A stretch of DNA of 64,000 nucleotides from Buxus sempervirens (GCA_947561395.2 OX387193.1:28824276-28888275); one strand, 5' to 3'; counted from the first letter of the stretch, positions 42,371 to 54,771 are shown. Program-made: numbers and translations. The notes: generated by a model not told the origin, from the sequence alone.

Positions 42371-43069
42371 TAAGGCTCTAGATTAATCGCCTAGGTTAAT
42401 CCTGATTCGCGATTTAAGATAACAGAGGCTAGTTTTATGGGTTTGGCTCAGGATCAATCGCCAACTTTCAAGATTAATAGCAGGGTCGGGATTTTGAAAT
42501 ATTTTGACTATTTTCAACACAAAACTCATGTAAATCCTTTACAACCTTTCCAACATCAAAACGGGTGATCATAAAACATCCCAACATACTTTAAAACACT
42601 TTCCAAAACAAAGATTCATCCCAAATCCACATGAACACAAATCTTAAACCCTAATCTGAAATATAATCAATAACGCTGGAAATCCATGGCAAATCAATAG
42701 AAAACTAAACAAGATTATCATACAACCAAAACCCTACGAATTTTAGCAATAAAAACCAACATGCAAGATTATTTCTTTAAATAAATCAAACCCTTGAGAG
42801 AGAATACGAATTTTGGCAATTCATTTTGTTTGGAAGGGTTTGCTACTTACTTGTTTGCTAGAGAAACACAACTTCTTTCCTAGCTCTCCTCTTCTTCTTC
42901 TTCCTCCTCTTGCTCAAGCTTTCAAGTGAGCTCACAATCTTCCTTTCTTGTTTTATACGTCCAAGACAAGAGAAATGGGTTTTCAAAACACTTAATTAGA
43001 AATTATGGCATCCTTTTATACGCCCAAGTTTTGGGTCTTTCAAATCTGCCCCTAAACAAGGCTTTTATT

Positions 43070-44395
43070 CAACTAAACCCTAGGGTGTACCTAAGGCATA
43101 CCAGGGGTACCTTAGTGTTATTCGAGTGAGGTACCTTCGTATTAAGTGGGGTACCTTAGTGTTAAGTGGGGTGTTTGCCTTAGCCACTTCAAAAGGCATG
43201 CTTTAGGAATGCTTGGGAGGTGTACCTCAGTTAACACAGAAGGGTACCTCAGTTATATGAGGGGTACCTTAGTTACTTGAGGAGGTACCTTGATGTTTCA
43301 AGGGATTTACCTTAGTAATTCTAAAGAATAAACTTTAGATAAGTTTAGGGGGGTACACCTTAGTTATATTGAGGAGGGGTACTTAGCTATAGAAGGGATG
43401 TACCTTAGTTATATGAGGAGGTACATTTAAGTAATACAAGGAGGGTGTACCCTAGGTGATATAAGGGATGTACCTTAGGTATATTGGAGGTACTTAGTTA
43501 TATAAAGGGGGTACCTTAGCTGTATAAGGGAATGTACCTTAGCTATATAAGGGGGATGTACCTTAGGTAAACAAGGGGTACTTTAAGTAAGACGGTGGGG
43601 TACTTTAGTCAAAATAAAGGGATACCTTAGGCAATACAAGTGAGGTACCTTAGGTATAATTAGGGGGTACTTTAGGTATTCGAATGGGATACCTTGGGCA
43701 AAACAGTGGGGGTACCTTACTTATACAAGGGTTACTTTAGTTAAACAAAGGGGATACCTTGGCCATATGAGGGGGTGTACCTTAGGTAATACTAGGGGGT
43801 ACTTTAGGTACACGAGTAGGGTACCTTAGGCAGACATAATGAGGTACCATGGGTAATTCAGGGGGGTACCTTAGGCAAACATAGAGGGTACCTTAGGTAA
43901 ATCAAAAGGATACCCGAGGCAAACATAGTGGGTACCTTAGGCAAACATAGAGGGTACCTTAGGTAATTCAAGTGGGGTACTTTAGGCAATATGAGTGAGG
44001 TACCTTAGGCAATGTAAGAAGGTACCTTAGGCAAAACAGTGGGGTACTTTAGATATTAATGTGGGGTACCTTAGGTAAAACAATGGGGTACCATTAGGTA
44101 TTACAAGGGGTACCTTGGGCAAACACATGGGGTACCTTAGGTAATTCAGAGGGGTACCTTAAGTATAATTGGGGGGTACTTTAAGTAACACTTGGGTGGT
44201 ACCTTGGGCAATACATGGATGGACTTTGGGTACACTTTGGTGATACCTTGGGTAATACTTGGGTGTACTTTGGGTAATGCATGTGGGTACTTTGGGTAAT
44301 GCATGGCGGTACCCTTGGCATACTTGGGTGATACCTAGGGTAACACATGTTGTACTCTAGGTATACTTGGGAATTACTCTAGGTACACATAAGTC
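43070..44395. repeat. Degenerate GGTACCTTAG minisatellite (~1.3 kb)
   Basis: Around 50 copies of GGGGTACCTTAGGTAA-like units occur at irregular 18-35 bp spacing, so one short word dominates the region. GGTACC is itself a palindrome. The units drift gradually to GGTACTTTGGGTAA at the right end, as expected for an old array growing from one side. Confidence 0.85.
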
Positions 44396-45949
44396 TAATT
44401 TTTCAGAATTTGATTTCCAATTCATTTAAGCTAATTGGAGAGTATCTTAGACAATTGGAATTTATAAATAACATTAATTAAACTTACCTCAATAACCTTC
44501 ATAAAGTTCAATTGATTTCTCTAAATCCTCAAGAATAATCCACATTTACCTCATCTTCATAACACAAATACTTAATTAGTCTAATAATCACACTTTAGAT
44601 AATTAATCTTAATAATTAAATTATAATCCGGGTCGGGGTTTTACAAATATCCCAGTAGGTAACACTATGCATGAATAAACAGTTTATACATAAAAATAGT
44701 TATGCTTTCATGCTTGATAAAATAAACGAATAAACAGGATACAATCTCAATAAATAAAACAGTAATTAAATCAAGACATTTCAACAGATATAATCTTTTC
44801 CCTCAACAAGAATTTCAACACAAAAAGTGTAATAGGTAAAACCAAAACCAAACCATCATATGTCTTTGTAGGACTCATGAAGACAAGAAGATCTTTAATA
44901 AGAAACTCTCTATTCACTATGCCACCATGCGACTTATGAGCGAAGCTAGTAAATATCCTCAAACCCGAATCTAAATCTAACGATAAGAGGCCTAGACATC
45001 GACTTATTGTGCACGAAACTCATAGAGTTCGGCACGTATCACCCAAGCATGCAGCCTCTGAATCAATACATGGGGATGGCCGCTGATCTGCACATACAGG
45101 GTACTTACCAGCAATTCAAAAACTGAAATGAGACCCTACAGACATTAAGACCCCTCAATGCAAACAAACTTGCAAAAGAAGCGCAAGCGCAAACTAGGAG
45201 TATCCAACCAAAGAAAAACCTCTTAACTCTTTAGCTTAACCCTATGGATCCATATGCAACTATGCCCACTAGACACCATCAATAACAACTCACTCAAACT
45301 ATTATAGTTTAGTAATAGTGCCTAGTGGCATATAAGGTTTTATGAAGCTCAAACTCTTTCCAAAGATAACTCTACAAAATATTTCTGGTGTGAAGTTCTT
45401 CTAAAGTTCAGAAATCAAGATACTTTAAAATATATTTCTCGTTCCTTTTATCGATCATGAAATGAGTTACTTTCATATATAAGAAACTGTTTATACATAC
45501 ATCTGCTGCTTACTAGGATATTCGTAACTCATTCCACGTTTTGTTTTGTTTTGTTTTCAGATACGCTTGTAAAGGACAAAAAGTTGGGAAAAGTATTCAC
45601 GAAGGTACAATTGAAGAATAAGAATAACACAATGTAGTCTAGTAGGATCATTCCTTTATTATTAATGGATATTTTATTTAGGTGTTCTTTAGTTTAAATT
45701 GGAGGATTGTAATTATGATAGTGAGTTGAAAGTTGTTAGTTACCTTTTTATATTCAGATCTAATGGATATACAATTTGGAGTTTATTTTGAAGTCTTCCG
45801 CTATAAATTGAAATAATAAAAAGTTGTTTAAATTTGGCGTATTCCGATATGAAATCATGGTTTAGTTATGGATTTTATTATTGTTACGGGCCACAACATT
45901 AACACTTTGGATTTGGATAATTGTTTCGGATCTGGGGCATTACATGTGA

Positions 45950-46761
45950 TTTGTTTTACTTCAATGACACATCTTTGTAGTTTATGGATAATAAGTCTTA
46001 TACCATTATAAAGACCAATTGAAGGATCGAGATTCTATAATAACATAACAGATGCTCTAACTTTTAATTGCAAGTGGTGATTTGGCAGCCAGTAAGATTC
46101 ATAGAATTTAGATATTCGACTGGATGTATATTATCTTGCTCATCTGTATGGCCTTCCATGGGGCTGCTAGTATCAGCACTTAAGAAAGATTCAATATTTT
46201 TAGCAAGCATTGAAAGTATCTTGTTGTTTATAGCATCGACATATTCATTTTTTGCTGCTTAAATAGCTCATTCTTCAAAGAAAGAAGGTTCTTGGTATTT
46301 TTTTCCTAGCTGGGAATAAAATTTTCATTTAGTGTTTCAATACCTGATATATTATCTCTGATAAGTAAGTAGTCTGGAATCTTAATCCAATCAAATTTAC
46401 TGTTTTGTGACAAATCAAGACCCGGTAAAGAACCATTTCCTATGTCAAGAACCCATTTTCTAAACGTTTCAACCTTTAAATTACTTGTATTAGTAGCATC
46501 ATTGGAGCGAATATGCATATTTGTTTTTAAATGGAAAAATCAACACATATTCCATAGGTTTGACCTTTGAATTGAAGATGATACAGTCTCTTCTCTTCCT
46601 CCATGTTGAATAACTGGTAGTATTTGTCTAAAATCTCATCCGAGAAGCACTATGTTACCATCGTAAGGTTTATTGTTTGAATTTAGAGTTGTTAGTTTCA
46701 TAAGATCTCTAAATGTTCAATCAACTACTTCAATAGCATGATGGTGCATCATTGGAGCTTC
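45950..46761 (-). pseudogene. Helitron PIF1-like helicase, middle piece
   Basis: Minus-strand segments include EAPMMHHAIEVVD, FRQILPVIQHGGREETV (after a stop) and FRKWVLDIGNGSLPG. IPDYLLI and DPSIGLYNGIRLIIHKLQ follow. These are helicase motifs between Walker B and the C-terminal region. Stops and frame changes break it. It joins 48568 upstream and 38219 downstream once the two insertions are removed. Confidence 0.85.
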
Positions 46762-46766
46762 GTACC

Positions 46767-48562
46767 TGTAGACACCCCAAATTGCACTACAAAATGAGAA
46801 AATAATGAAAACATGTAAATGGGATTTAAAACAGGCCAAAAATGCAAGAAAATCAATAATTTAAGCCTTGCCCGTATTGTATCTACGGGCTTAGCTCGCC
46901 CGAATTTTATATACGGGCACGCAGCGCCCGTAATACATATACGGACACCACTGGACCGTAAATCATTTACGGGCACATTAGATTTGTGCGAGTTTTATTC
47001 TTTCTCGATTTCTGAGCCTTATCTTTAGTCCAATATCCCTTTAAATGAGCGAATTATATCTTTTATTCGTTCGGATTATCTTTGTTAGCCATGGATGGGC
47101 ATTATCCTTGTGTTTAACTCAATCTGAAACTCTATCTTGCCAAACCTTGGACCAACCATGCCCCTGTGTTTGCCTATAAATAGAGGGCCTCTTCTCAAGC
47201 AAAAGGCCACAAAAATTTGAAGTCTAAGGAGCTCCAAGAGAAGAGAGGAATCCCTGCTGCTCTGCTTACTCAATCCAGGTAAGTCCCTTTTCCCTTTTAT
47301 TTTCTGTCTTCAATTCTAGAAGTAATAGGATCTTCTCCATTGTTGTAGAATAAAGCCATCTTTTATTCTGTATTCCTAAACTTGTCTCTAAGTACCTCAA
47401 GAGTCTCTCTAGCCGTAAAACGTGTAGAGAGAGCTAGGGGAAAGGGGAACAGGTGGATCCCTAGAATAGAACCGCATAATCTGTTTTTCTCCTTTTTTCT
47501 AGAATAAGGCCTTTGATTGTGTTTGTATCACCAAACCTATCTCCAAGTACCTTAAGAATCCTCTCTAGCCGTAAAACGTGAAGAGAGAGCTAGGGGAAAA
47601 GAGAACAGGTGGATCCATAGGGTAGACCCCAATGTGCTCTAATCTGTGAGATGTGGCTGTTTTAAATATCTTGATCATGTTTTAATTGTTTTTATGATGA
47701 ATCTGAATGAATCTATGATGTCTATGATGTTTATAGCATGAGATCCCCACTTTTTTTAAAAATTTGGATTTTCATCTATAGCACTGTTTTTGTGATTTTT
47801 GTAATATTAGGCTAAGATCCTGGATCTATCATGATCAATATGATAGATCTGGATTCAGAAGCCTGAAAATAACTTCTAGGGTTTCATGATATGGTTTTTG
47901 AGTCCTTTTTCATTATTGAGAGAAGGCCCTACGGTCTGAGTTCTTCCCTTTTGATGTTCTTCATCAACGTGGGTATTTTTGGTTTTGATTTCTTGATTTA
48001 ATGTGAAATTTGGGCTATATCTATGTCCTGGACTGTTCAAGTTCAATTCTGCAATATTTTATAAAAATTATATTTTTCTAGATTTCTAGAATTTAACTTG
48101 AAGCCAGATTTTTTAAGTTTTCACTTTAGATTGGTTTTATTTGATTTTATCTCAATTTTATTTTGATCATGAAACCCTAAGAATGGTATGATCATATTTG
48201 AAAGTTCTGGATCAATCAGGCTATTCGTATGAAAAAACCATATATTTTTGTCTTTTGTGATTTTTTATGATTTTTATAGCAAGCCTTTTTTTCCTTTAAA
48301 AAACATGAACAATGCCTGGCAACCACCTTGTGTGGATGAATAAGGGTGCCTAACACCTTCCCCTGTTCATAACCTAATCCCCTTACCCATCTCTGGTTGT
48401 TTTTTTTAGAGGGTTATCTTTACCCTAAATTTGCCTTTTTGTGCTTATTTGATATTTTGGTGTCCATTCACACCTAAACAAAATGGTGGCGACTCTGTGT
48501 TTTTAACCAATCCCGCGTGATGATTAGGAAGTCATTGAATTGATTTTTTCCCATGTCTCACA
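46767..48562 (+). mobile_element. Solo LTR, 1796 bp, of a second Tat-type family
   Basis: The ends TGTAGACACCCC...CATGTCTCACA match those of the A/B LTRs. A perfect target duplication GTACC lies at 46762-46766 and 48563-48567. It has the same order of parts: palindrome array (46870-46974), TATA CTATAAATAG (47174-47183), transcribed leader with donor CAG|GTAAGT after 47279, and the conserved U5 end GGTGCCTAACACCTTCCCC. The rest is clearly diverged from A and B. It sits inside the Helitron helicase, between the codons for LIIW and EAPMM. Confidence 0.93.
46870..46974. promoter_or_regulatory. Four 21-bp palindromes at 28-bp spacing in the solo LTR U3
   Basis: The units start at 46870, 46898, 46926 and 46954, exactly 28 bp apart. 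The form is GCCCGTA-N7-TACGGGC, with single-base changes in three units. The number of units and the place in U3 match the 39-bp arrays of A/B, but the sequence is different. Confidence 0.88.
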
Positions 48563-48567
48563 GTACC

Positions 48568-49085
48568 AAATTATGAGATGTGCCCTTCTTATGAGTTATG
48601 CTAAATGACTTTGTTGGATAATTCCACAAGATGATGTTTCATATAATTGAAGTAGAATTTTGAAACGGGAATGTGCTGTTCTTCTACAAGATAATAATAA
48701 GGATGCGATCCCTAAAGATGCTACAGCAAGCACAGTTTTTCTTTCACTTCGCAATTTAGCAATGTTTATTTTATATAGAAATGTTTTTCTTGTTCCACCA
48801 CTCCCACAAAGGAAATTTAATCCGCTAGACATAAATGTACATGCACTTGTAATGATGTCAAAAACTATTTTTTGCTCACCATTTAACTATCTATGCATTT
48901 GTTCAAATTCATTCTTCAACAAGGTTGGATTGTTGTTTAATTCTTCAAGGATAAGCCTATTGTGAAGGATGAAGTTTTGTTCAAATGTTGGTAAAGGTAT
49001 ACCATGAAATTCTTTCAATGATCTTCCATTTTGATTTAGATTTTTTTCAATCTCATCAAGAGCAATACTTTTTCAATCTCATCAA
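48568..49085 (-). pseudogene. Helitron PIF1-like helicase, N-terminal piece with Walker A
   Basis: The minus strand reads GIPLPTFEQNFILHNRLILEE, split around PTFEQNF and NRLILEEL. Then come FLCGSGGTRKTFLY (Walker A with Arg where GTGKT is usual), TVLAVASLGIASLLL and RTAHSRFKI. The frame from 48832 to 48596 is open, then a stop follows. The Rep nuclease domain that should lie upstream is not found. A 19-bp direct repeat (TTTTTCAATCTCATCAAG) at 49045-49086 marks its left edge. Confidence 0.88.
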
Positions 49086-49235
49086 GTGCCGGCTCGGCCC
49101 GATAAGCACCCAGCCACACCCATTTGCAAAATATGGAAGAGCAAAAACTTAACATTTTTTATTTAAAAACTTAAATGGAGCAAAAAATTTTGCAAAGTAT
49201 GCAAGCAAAACTTAAATTTTTTCGAGACCATATCA

Positions 49236-49353
49236 GCTAGTCACTCACGCTGGAACATCTACTGGTCCAACGGTGGAGGATGTGTACACGTAGGCTTCAT
49301 GCACCTATGTGGACACGTATTTCACCATTGGACCAGTAGATCTTCCAGCCAAG
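49236..49353. repeat. Long fold-back hairpin
   Basis: Left arm GCTGGAACATCTACTGGTCC and right arm (reversed) GCTGGAAGATCTACTGGTCC pair over ~50 bases each, with an inner GTGTACACGTAGG / CCTATGTGGACAC stem. It could be a short fold-back MITE or a small-RNA precursor. Confidence 0.7.
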
Positions 49354-49742
49354 TGCTCCAACAGATTTCAAGTCAATTTTTTCTACATTCTAGGCCATGT
49401 ACCCTAGGGGTGCTAAACGGGTCAGCTCGGCACGGCCCGTTTATCCAATACTCCCAGCCTGGCATGGCACGCCCCAGCCGGCGGGTTGGTGGCGGGACAG
49501 GGGTATTAAAGATATTTAAAAAAAATCAAGAAAAAATAAAAAAAAATCACAAAAAAATCTGAAAAATATTTTATTATTCACAAAATTGTCTTAAACATAT
49601 TAGGATAAATTATGCTCAAAAAAATATAAATTAATTAATTATCACAAGTACAAGTACAACTATACAAATAATACATAACCACTTGCACAAATAATACTGC
49701 ATCACTATAGTATGAGCACACCCCAACTAAGTTGGCACCCAC

Positions 49743-51800
49743 TCATCTATCTTTCATTTGCAGTTTAAAAGAAAAAAAAAGATTAGAGTGAAGTTTATAC
49801 ACTTTGATTACAAAAAATATAACAAAACTTAGACTAATCTGGATGACTAATTCATCAAGATTCAAATCATCGAAGTTTCCAGCAAGTTGATCATCTTCAT
49901 ATTCCTGAACTCTCAGTTCCGCCCTTAACCAATCTGTAAGACAGACACATACTTGCACCATCTCCGGTGTTAATCTGCTCCTGTAGTCATTCATGGTTCG
50001 TCCACCTGCGCTAAAAGCTAATTCCGATGCAACTGTGGATAGTACTAGAACCATTAGTAGATCACGTGCGATGGCGGCAAGCACAGGATAACTAATCTGA
50101 TTTTGCTTCCACTATGTCAAAATGTTAAAAAATTATACTCTTCCATAGTATTGAAAAGTATTGGGGGGCTTTCTAAATAAATCCTTAACTCAGATGATCC
50201 CCCACTACTAGATGCTGGTTGTTTTCCCTTTCTTCTCCCACTTAAAAATTCCAAGGGGAATTATCTGGTAGTGCTTCTTGGGTCTGAGTTTGACCTTGTC
50301 TACTACAGCTAGTATCATATTCATAAAAAAGTCTTTCTAATATGGTTCTTATTTTACGTATATCTATTTGAAAAGAAGAATTCATATTCTCATTTATTCC
50401 ATCTATTAAGTCTTCCACTCCTAATTTAATCCTAAGGTCCACTGTAGTAGCTAAACAATATAAATATTAGGCATATCTTGCCAATATTTTAAAATTTTAG
50501 CTTCCATTGCAGGGCAAATATCCTTAGCAATGGGCGTGTTTCTATATTGTTTAAAGCAAATACTTATTTGATATAAACAATTTAAAATACTCGCGGATGT
50601 TGGGTAATAAACCGCTGATAAATATCTTGTTGCATCATAAAAAACTTTTAAAAAATCTCTTAAAATTTCTATTATTTGCCAATCAAGTTCTATTAGTTCA
50701 CTTTGAAGGCACTTTAGTTTTATAAAATAGTGTAAGTTCTTGTTTTAATGCTAGTGCAGCTTCTAGCATTAAATATGTTGAGTTCCACCTATGTTCAATA
50801 TCTAGGGTAATTTTTTTAGGTTGCTTTCCTAAACTTTCACAATAAATTTTAAATTCTTTAGTAGTTGTGCTAGATTGTTTTAAATATCTTATTGCATCTC
50901 TAATATTTGTTAAATGATATTGGACAATTTTTAAGCCATCCTGCATAACTAAATTTAGGATGTGACAAGCACATCTAACATGAAATAAACATCCATCTAT
51001 ATTTAAGTTTAAGTGTTGTTTTAATATATCTATTGCAACATTATTAGCACTTGCATTATCAAGTGCTAGAGCTATTATTTTATTTTGTATTTTATATTTT
51101 CTTATATTTTTGCTATAGTATTTGCTATATTTAATTCAGAATGGCTAGAATCTAGTGCTTCAAAAGTTAGTATTCTTTTTTTCATACTCCTATTTTCATC
51201 TATATAATGTGCAGTTATAGCTAAATAACTTATTTGTTGTCTACTTGTCCAAATATTTGAGGTTAAAGCTACCTTAAAGTTATTGTTTGAAAAAGTTTCT
51301 ATTAATCCGGTTTTCATATAATTTTATAGCATCATTTCTTAAAGTGTGGTGTGATAAGGATTTAAATTGTGGTGCTAGATATTTGATTATTAGACGGTTA
51401 AATATTTTAGACTCTATTAATCTAAAGGGTAATTTTCTTGTATTATCCACTTTACTATTTTAAGTCTAGTTTCTTCTTGATTAAAAACAAAATTACCTAA
51501 ATTAACACTATTGCTGGAAATTTGGGCTTGCCTAGGGTCTATTTGGCCATGTTTTGGAAGGCGTTTGCAAATGCCATAGCAAGTGGCCTATACCACTTTT
51601 TCCTTTACAACTAAAATTTTTTTTTGTAGTGGTTACAAACTACCCTTTCTTCACTCCCTATATTTTCAATTGTAAAATTAAGCCAAACACCGGAGGTTCT
51701 ACTCCTCTTGGTGCTCCTAATTTGTAGGGAAGATGATCCCCATATCTTGGGATGGCAACTGAGTTTCATGATCTTGGATGGGAGGGTCACCATAAGGGGA
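49743..51800 (-). pseudogene. Ac-like hAT transposase remnants
   Basis: Reading minus: a BED zinc finger piece (GVWLNFTIENIGSEERVVC then NHYKKKF), a core piece (KVALTSNIWTSRQQISYLA), a middle piece (HRWNSTYLMLEAALALKQEL) and the C-terminal dimerisation domain (LSTVASELAFSAGGRTMND). Each lies in a different or interrupted frame with several stops, so no active enzyme is made. The order and motifs match RICESLEEPER/Ac-type transposases. Confidence 0.85.
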
Positions 51801-51955
51801 TTAGATCACATCATCAGAAAAAGTTGGGTCAAAATAGGGTTTAAGAAATTCCCTTTCCTTAGTGTTAAAGAACATAGGATGCCTAGGGTCCATTATCAAA
51901 TTTTGGAAAAACATTTCTTAATAAATAATATAATAATAAATTTTTGGTGATAGAT

Positions 51956-54703
51956 TGTCACGACCCGGAACCAAGTCTGCCCCTCAAAGGCACCAACTCG
52001 TCCCAAACCGTGGCAAGTGTGCCATTATACTTAACAAAACACGAAGGATTTAAAACTTTTTCTATACAAGTGCAAGTGCAACCAATTTATACATGTGCAT
52101 ATCAAAAGTGTGCTCATATATATATATATTTGAAAGGAAATAAGACGTGAAAGTTGGTTACAAAATATTGGGTGACTAATCACTCCTCTCAAAGGTAAAT
52201 GTTACAATCCAAAACTATACGGATATGACGGAATAAAAAAAATCCTAAGGCCTATAATAGTCTTTCTTTCTGTACCCGATGGCCTTTTCCTTGTCTTTAT
52301 CCTCAGCCCTGTCCTTCACACCGAACGTCGATGGATCTGAAAAATGAGATAAGAAGCAACTGTGAGACGAATGTCTCAGTAAGCAACACATGCATGATTC
52401 GATGAAAACACAGTTTATGCAAATATCTCTCGATAAAACCATGGCATGCGGGTAGTTCTAATACTACAAAATCTATGGCATCTTAGTGTCATACAATAGT
52501 GCATGCATGTGCTTCATTGTACAGATAATCCATTTAATAGCAATCATGTATTCAATATTATCACTTGTTATCTAGGATGTTTATATATACTACACATGGC
52601 CTCGTCTAACTTCACTGATTCTACGCGGTGGCTAGGCATCTACACCGATTCCCCTTGACATAGGCATCTATATGCCGATTCCCCTTGACGTACAAGCATC
52701 CATTGCCAATTCCCCATAGCAAATGGGCATCGGCCACCGATGTTGCTAGTGCCGGGATGATACCACAATAGAGCAGTAACAGTAACAAGAACAACTGGCC
52801 ATGGTATATATATACAAACAATCCCTTTTAAGTTTATGGATCCATACCTTAAGGGTTCATTATGCTAATGTGTTCATTTAACAATTTCATAATATGTACA
52901 ACAACAAAGAACGGAATAATAACACATCAAATATCCCAAGCTTGAGTGGAGGATGCTAGTTCTCTATCTCCAAGGTGGGAGGAACAACGGTCCACTAACC
53001 CAATTGAGATGAACCGCTCACAACCCACCAAGTCTTACTGGTCAGCTATCCATATCAATACCTCATGCACACTTCCATGGAAAATGCTCAGGGGTAGCCC
53101 ATGGCCTTACCCGAGTCAATCGTGGGCCAAGCCCTCTTTTCAATAACAGTAATCATGGGTTCTGGGCCACTGCCCTCCATTCAATATCAATAACCATGGC
53201 CCACTGCCCTTTTTATTTCGTGGTACAAGTAGTGGGCCAACGCCCTTATTATCATGCAACTTATGTCAAATGTGGGGCCGAAGCCCATGATAGTCATTCA
53301 GATGCAATACGGGCCAATGCCCTTCACATTATGTGTAAAATACCAGACAGAAGCTCATCTAGTCATGGGTGGTGTACTCACATTGATGGTCAACGGTAAA
53401 TGTTTGGTTTTCCAGGAACTTCAACCTTTCAAGACTCAATTTGGGCAACCTATGCCCCAACTCCTTTGATACTTGAACAACTTGGTTTTGGTTCTCGATT
53501 TCTACTTCTAAGGGTTATTTGGAAAGTGTTTGAAGTGGTGGAATCAAGTTATCCTAATTCTATAGTAATTTGGGACAGAAACTCTTTCTAAGACCTTCTT
53601 TGGCAAAACGTACCCAAAATCCTTGTTATTTGGAATTTTGAGATACTTCCAGTTGGAACACCTCCTAGACACCTAACTCTTAACTTATATATAAGTTGGA
53701 TTTGAATAAAAACAAAGGGTAGTTCAATCTGGGCTAAAAACTCAAATTTGGGAAAATCTGGTAAGGGCGCTCGATGGGTCGCTCGAGCCTGCTTCGAGCG
53801 GCTAAAAATTAGCTCTCGGGTTCCTCTGTTAAGACAAGTCACTAGAACAGTCGCTCAAGCAGCCATGCCTTAAAACTAGTTCAAAAGGGGTGCCCAATAC
53901 TGCGCTCGAGCGGCATCGCAGGTGACTAGGTTTTTGATAGTTCACGAAATCCGAACTTTTTAGGGATTTTGGTTTTTCTCAAATCTCACTCATTCCTGAT
54001 GTTTTGGGCTTTAATTTACTCCTAGCATGTGTAGTTATCTACTACCAATAAAACCCCTCAAAGAAATCCTTCAACACATCTTAACCCTACCATCCATGTT
54101 CAACACATGATTTTGGGCGAACTTGAGAAATAAAAGGAATGGTGGTGTTGCTTACCTCTTGCAAACACTTGAGTAAGCTTCCTTTGCAACTCACAAATAG
54201 CACTTGAGCTCCTTGGTTTGACTTCCTCCACAAATCTCCACCAAGAACACTCACACGAAAATCACTTTCCTTGGGTTCTCTTCTTGCAAGCAAACTTGTC
54301 CAATGAGTTTGAAATGGATGGGGGACGAAAATGGGGGAAGATGGAGAAGAAATGGGAGAGGAAATGAGAGAGTGGGAGAAGAGGAGAGGAAGAAAGAGTT
54401 AGGGAAAGGGGTTGGTTGTGAATGGCTTCCCTTTGTTTCTCCACTTCAGTGACTTCCCACAAGACATTGATTTTTACAGTTTTGCCACTTTCCTCCTACA
54501 TTGCATACAATACCAACACTTAGCAAATTTGTCTCACCATAGGAAATCTCATTTAACCAAATAGAGGTTGCTCACCTTCATGGGTTACTGACAAGCCGGG
54601 GCTTAGCTACTTTAACTGGCTTTAGGCGTGGCTTCTCCAGCTTCACCTATACATCAAGCTTACTGATCAAGGTGTGTTAAGAGTATTGGAACGGGGTTTC
54701 ACA
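51956..54703 (-). mobile_element. LTR-type element W (TGTCACGACCCGG ... GGGGTTTCACA)
   Basis: The ends are inverted-similar, like those of X and Y. The internal order on the minus strand is also the same: promoter-like region near 54300, donor GAG|GTAAGC near 54155, CG-rich GCGCTCGAGCGGC patch (53920-53760), GGGCC-containing short repeats (53100-53300), acceptor TTTTTCAG|ATCC near 52335 and tail. No coding frame is recognised. The flanks TAGAT and TACAC are not a convincing duplication. It is probably a solo LTR. Confidence 0.55.
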
Positions 54704-54730
54704 TACACTAATTTATAAGAAAGGTAGAAG

Positions 54731-54738
54731 GAGAGACT

Positions 54739-54767
<29 letters not shown>
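54731..54767. repeat. TA dinucleotide microsatellite
   Basis: About 17 uninterrupted TA units, located in the hAT 5' leader. Confidence 0.9.

Positions 54768-54771
<4 letters not shown>

Larger units (their letters stand above)
40346..44645 (-). mobile_element. LTR-type element Y, 4.3 kb, innermost of the nest
   Basis: The ends TGTAGCGCCCCAG...GGGGTTTTACA are flanked by a perfect 5-bp duplication AATAT (40341-40345 and 44646-44650). Reading minus: a U3 made largely of a degenerate minisatellite (44395-43070), a promoter-like region near 42900, donor CAA|GTAAGTAG, a CG-rich repeat patch (42370-42150), a 40-bp triplicate (41470-41590), acceptor TTTTCAG|ATCC near 40790, and a tail. No protein-coding frame is recognised. 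It is most likely a solo LTR. Confidence 0.75.
39907..45307 (-). mobile_element. Second 'TGTAACG' LTR-type element nested in X (right end uncertain)
   Basis: It starts TGTAACGTCCCGAACTCGGG at 39907 and runs antisense to X. The pieces 39907-40345 and 44651 onward join cleanly across the inner element (CTGAAAAACAAAAC...CAGTTTATAC motifs in the order seen elsewhere). Its right boundary lacks a clear TACA end. AGTTT at 39902-39906 and 45308-45312 could be the target duplication. A ~65-bp imperfect hairpin at 45250-45330 marks the same point. Confidence 0.4.
38220..45944 (+). mobile_element. Long LTR-type element X, 7.7 kb, inserted in the Helitron (contains nested elements)
   Basis: The ends TGTAAAATCC...GGGGCATTACA are flanked by a perfect 5-bp duplication TGTGA (38215-38219 and 45945-45949) that splits the helicase codons. 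No gag or pol is visible. Reading plus: an AT-rich upstream part, a promoter-like region (TSS near 39060), a donor AAG|GTAAGTAG (~39401), a CG-rich palindromic patch (39765-39865), then nested insertions. Near 45540 an acceptor (TTGTTTTCAG|ATACG) is followed by an exon-like tail. It is probably a solo LTR of a large Ty3/gypsy family, enlarged by later insertions. Confidence 0.7.
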
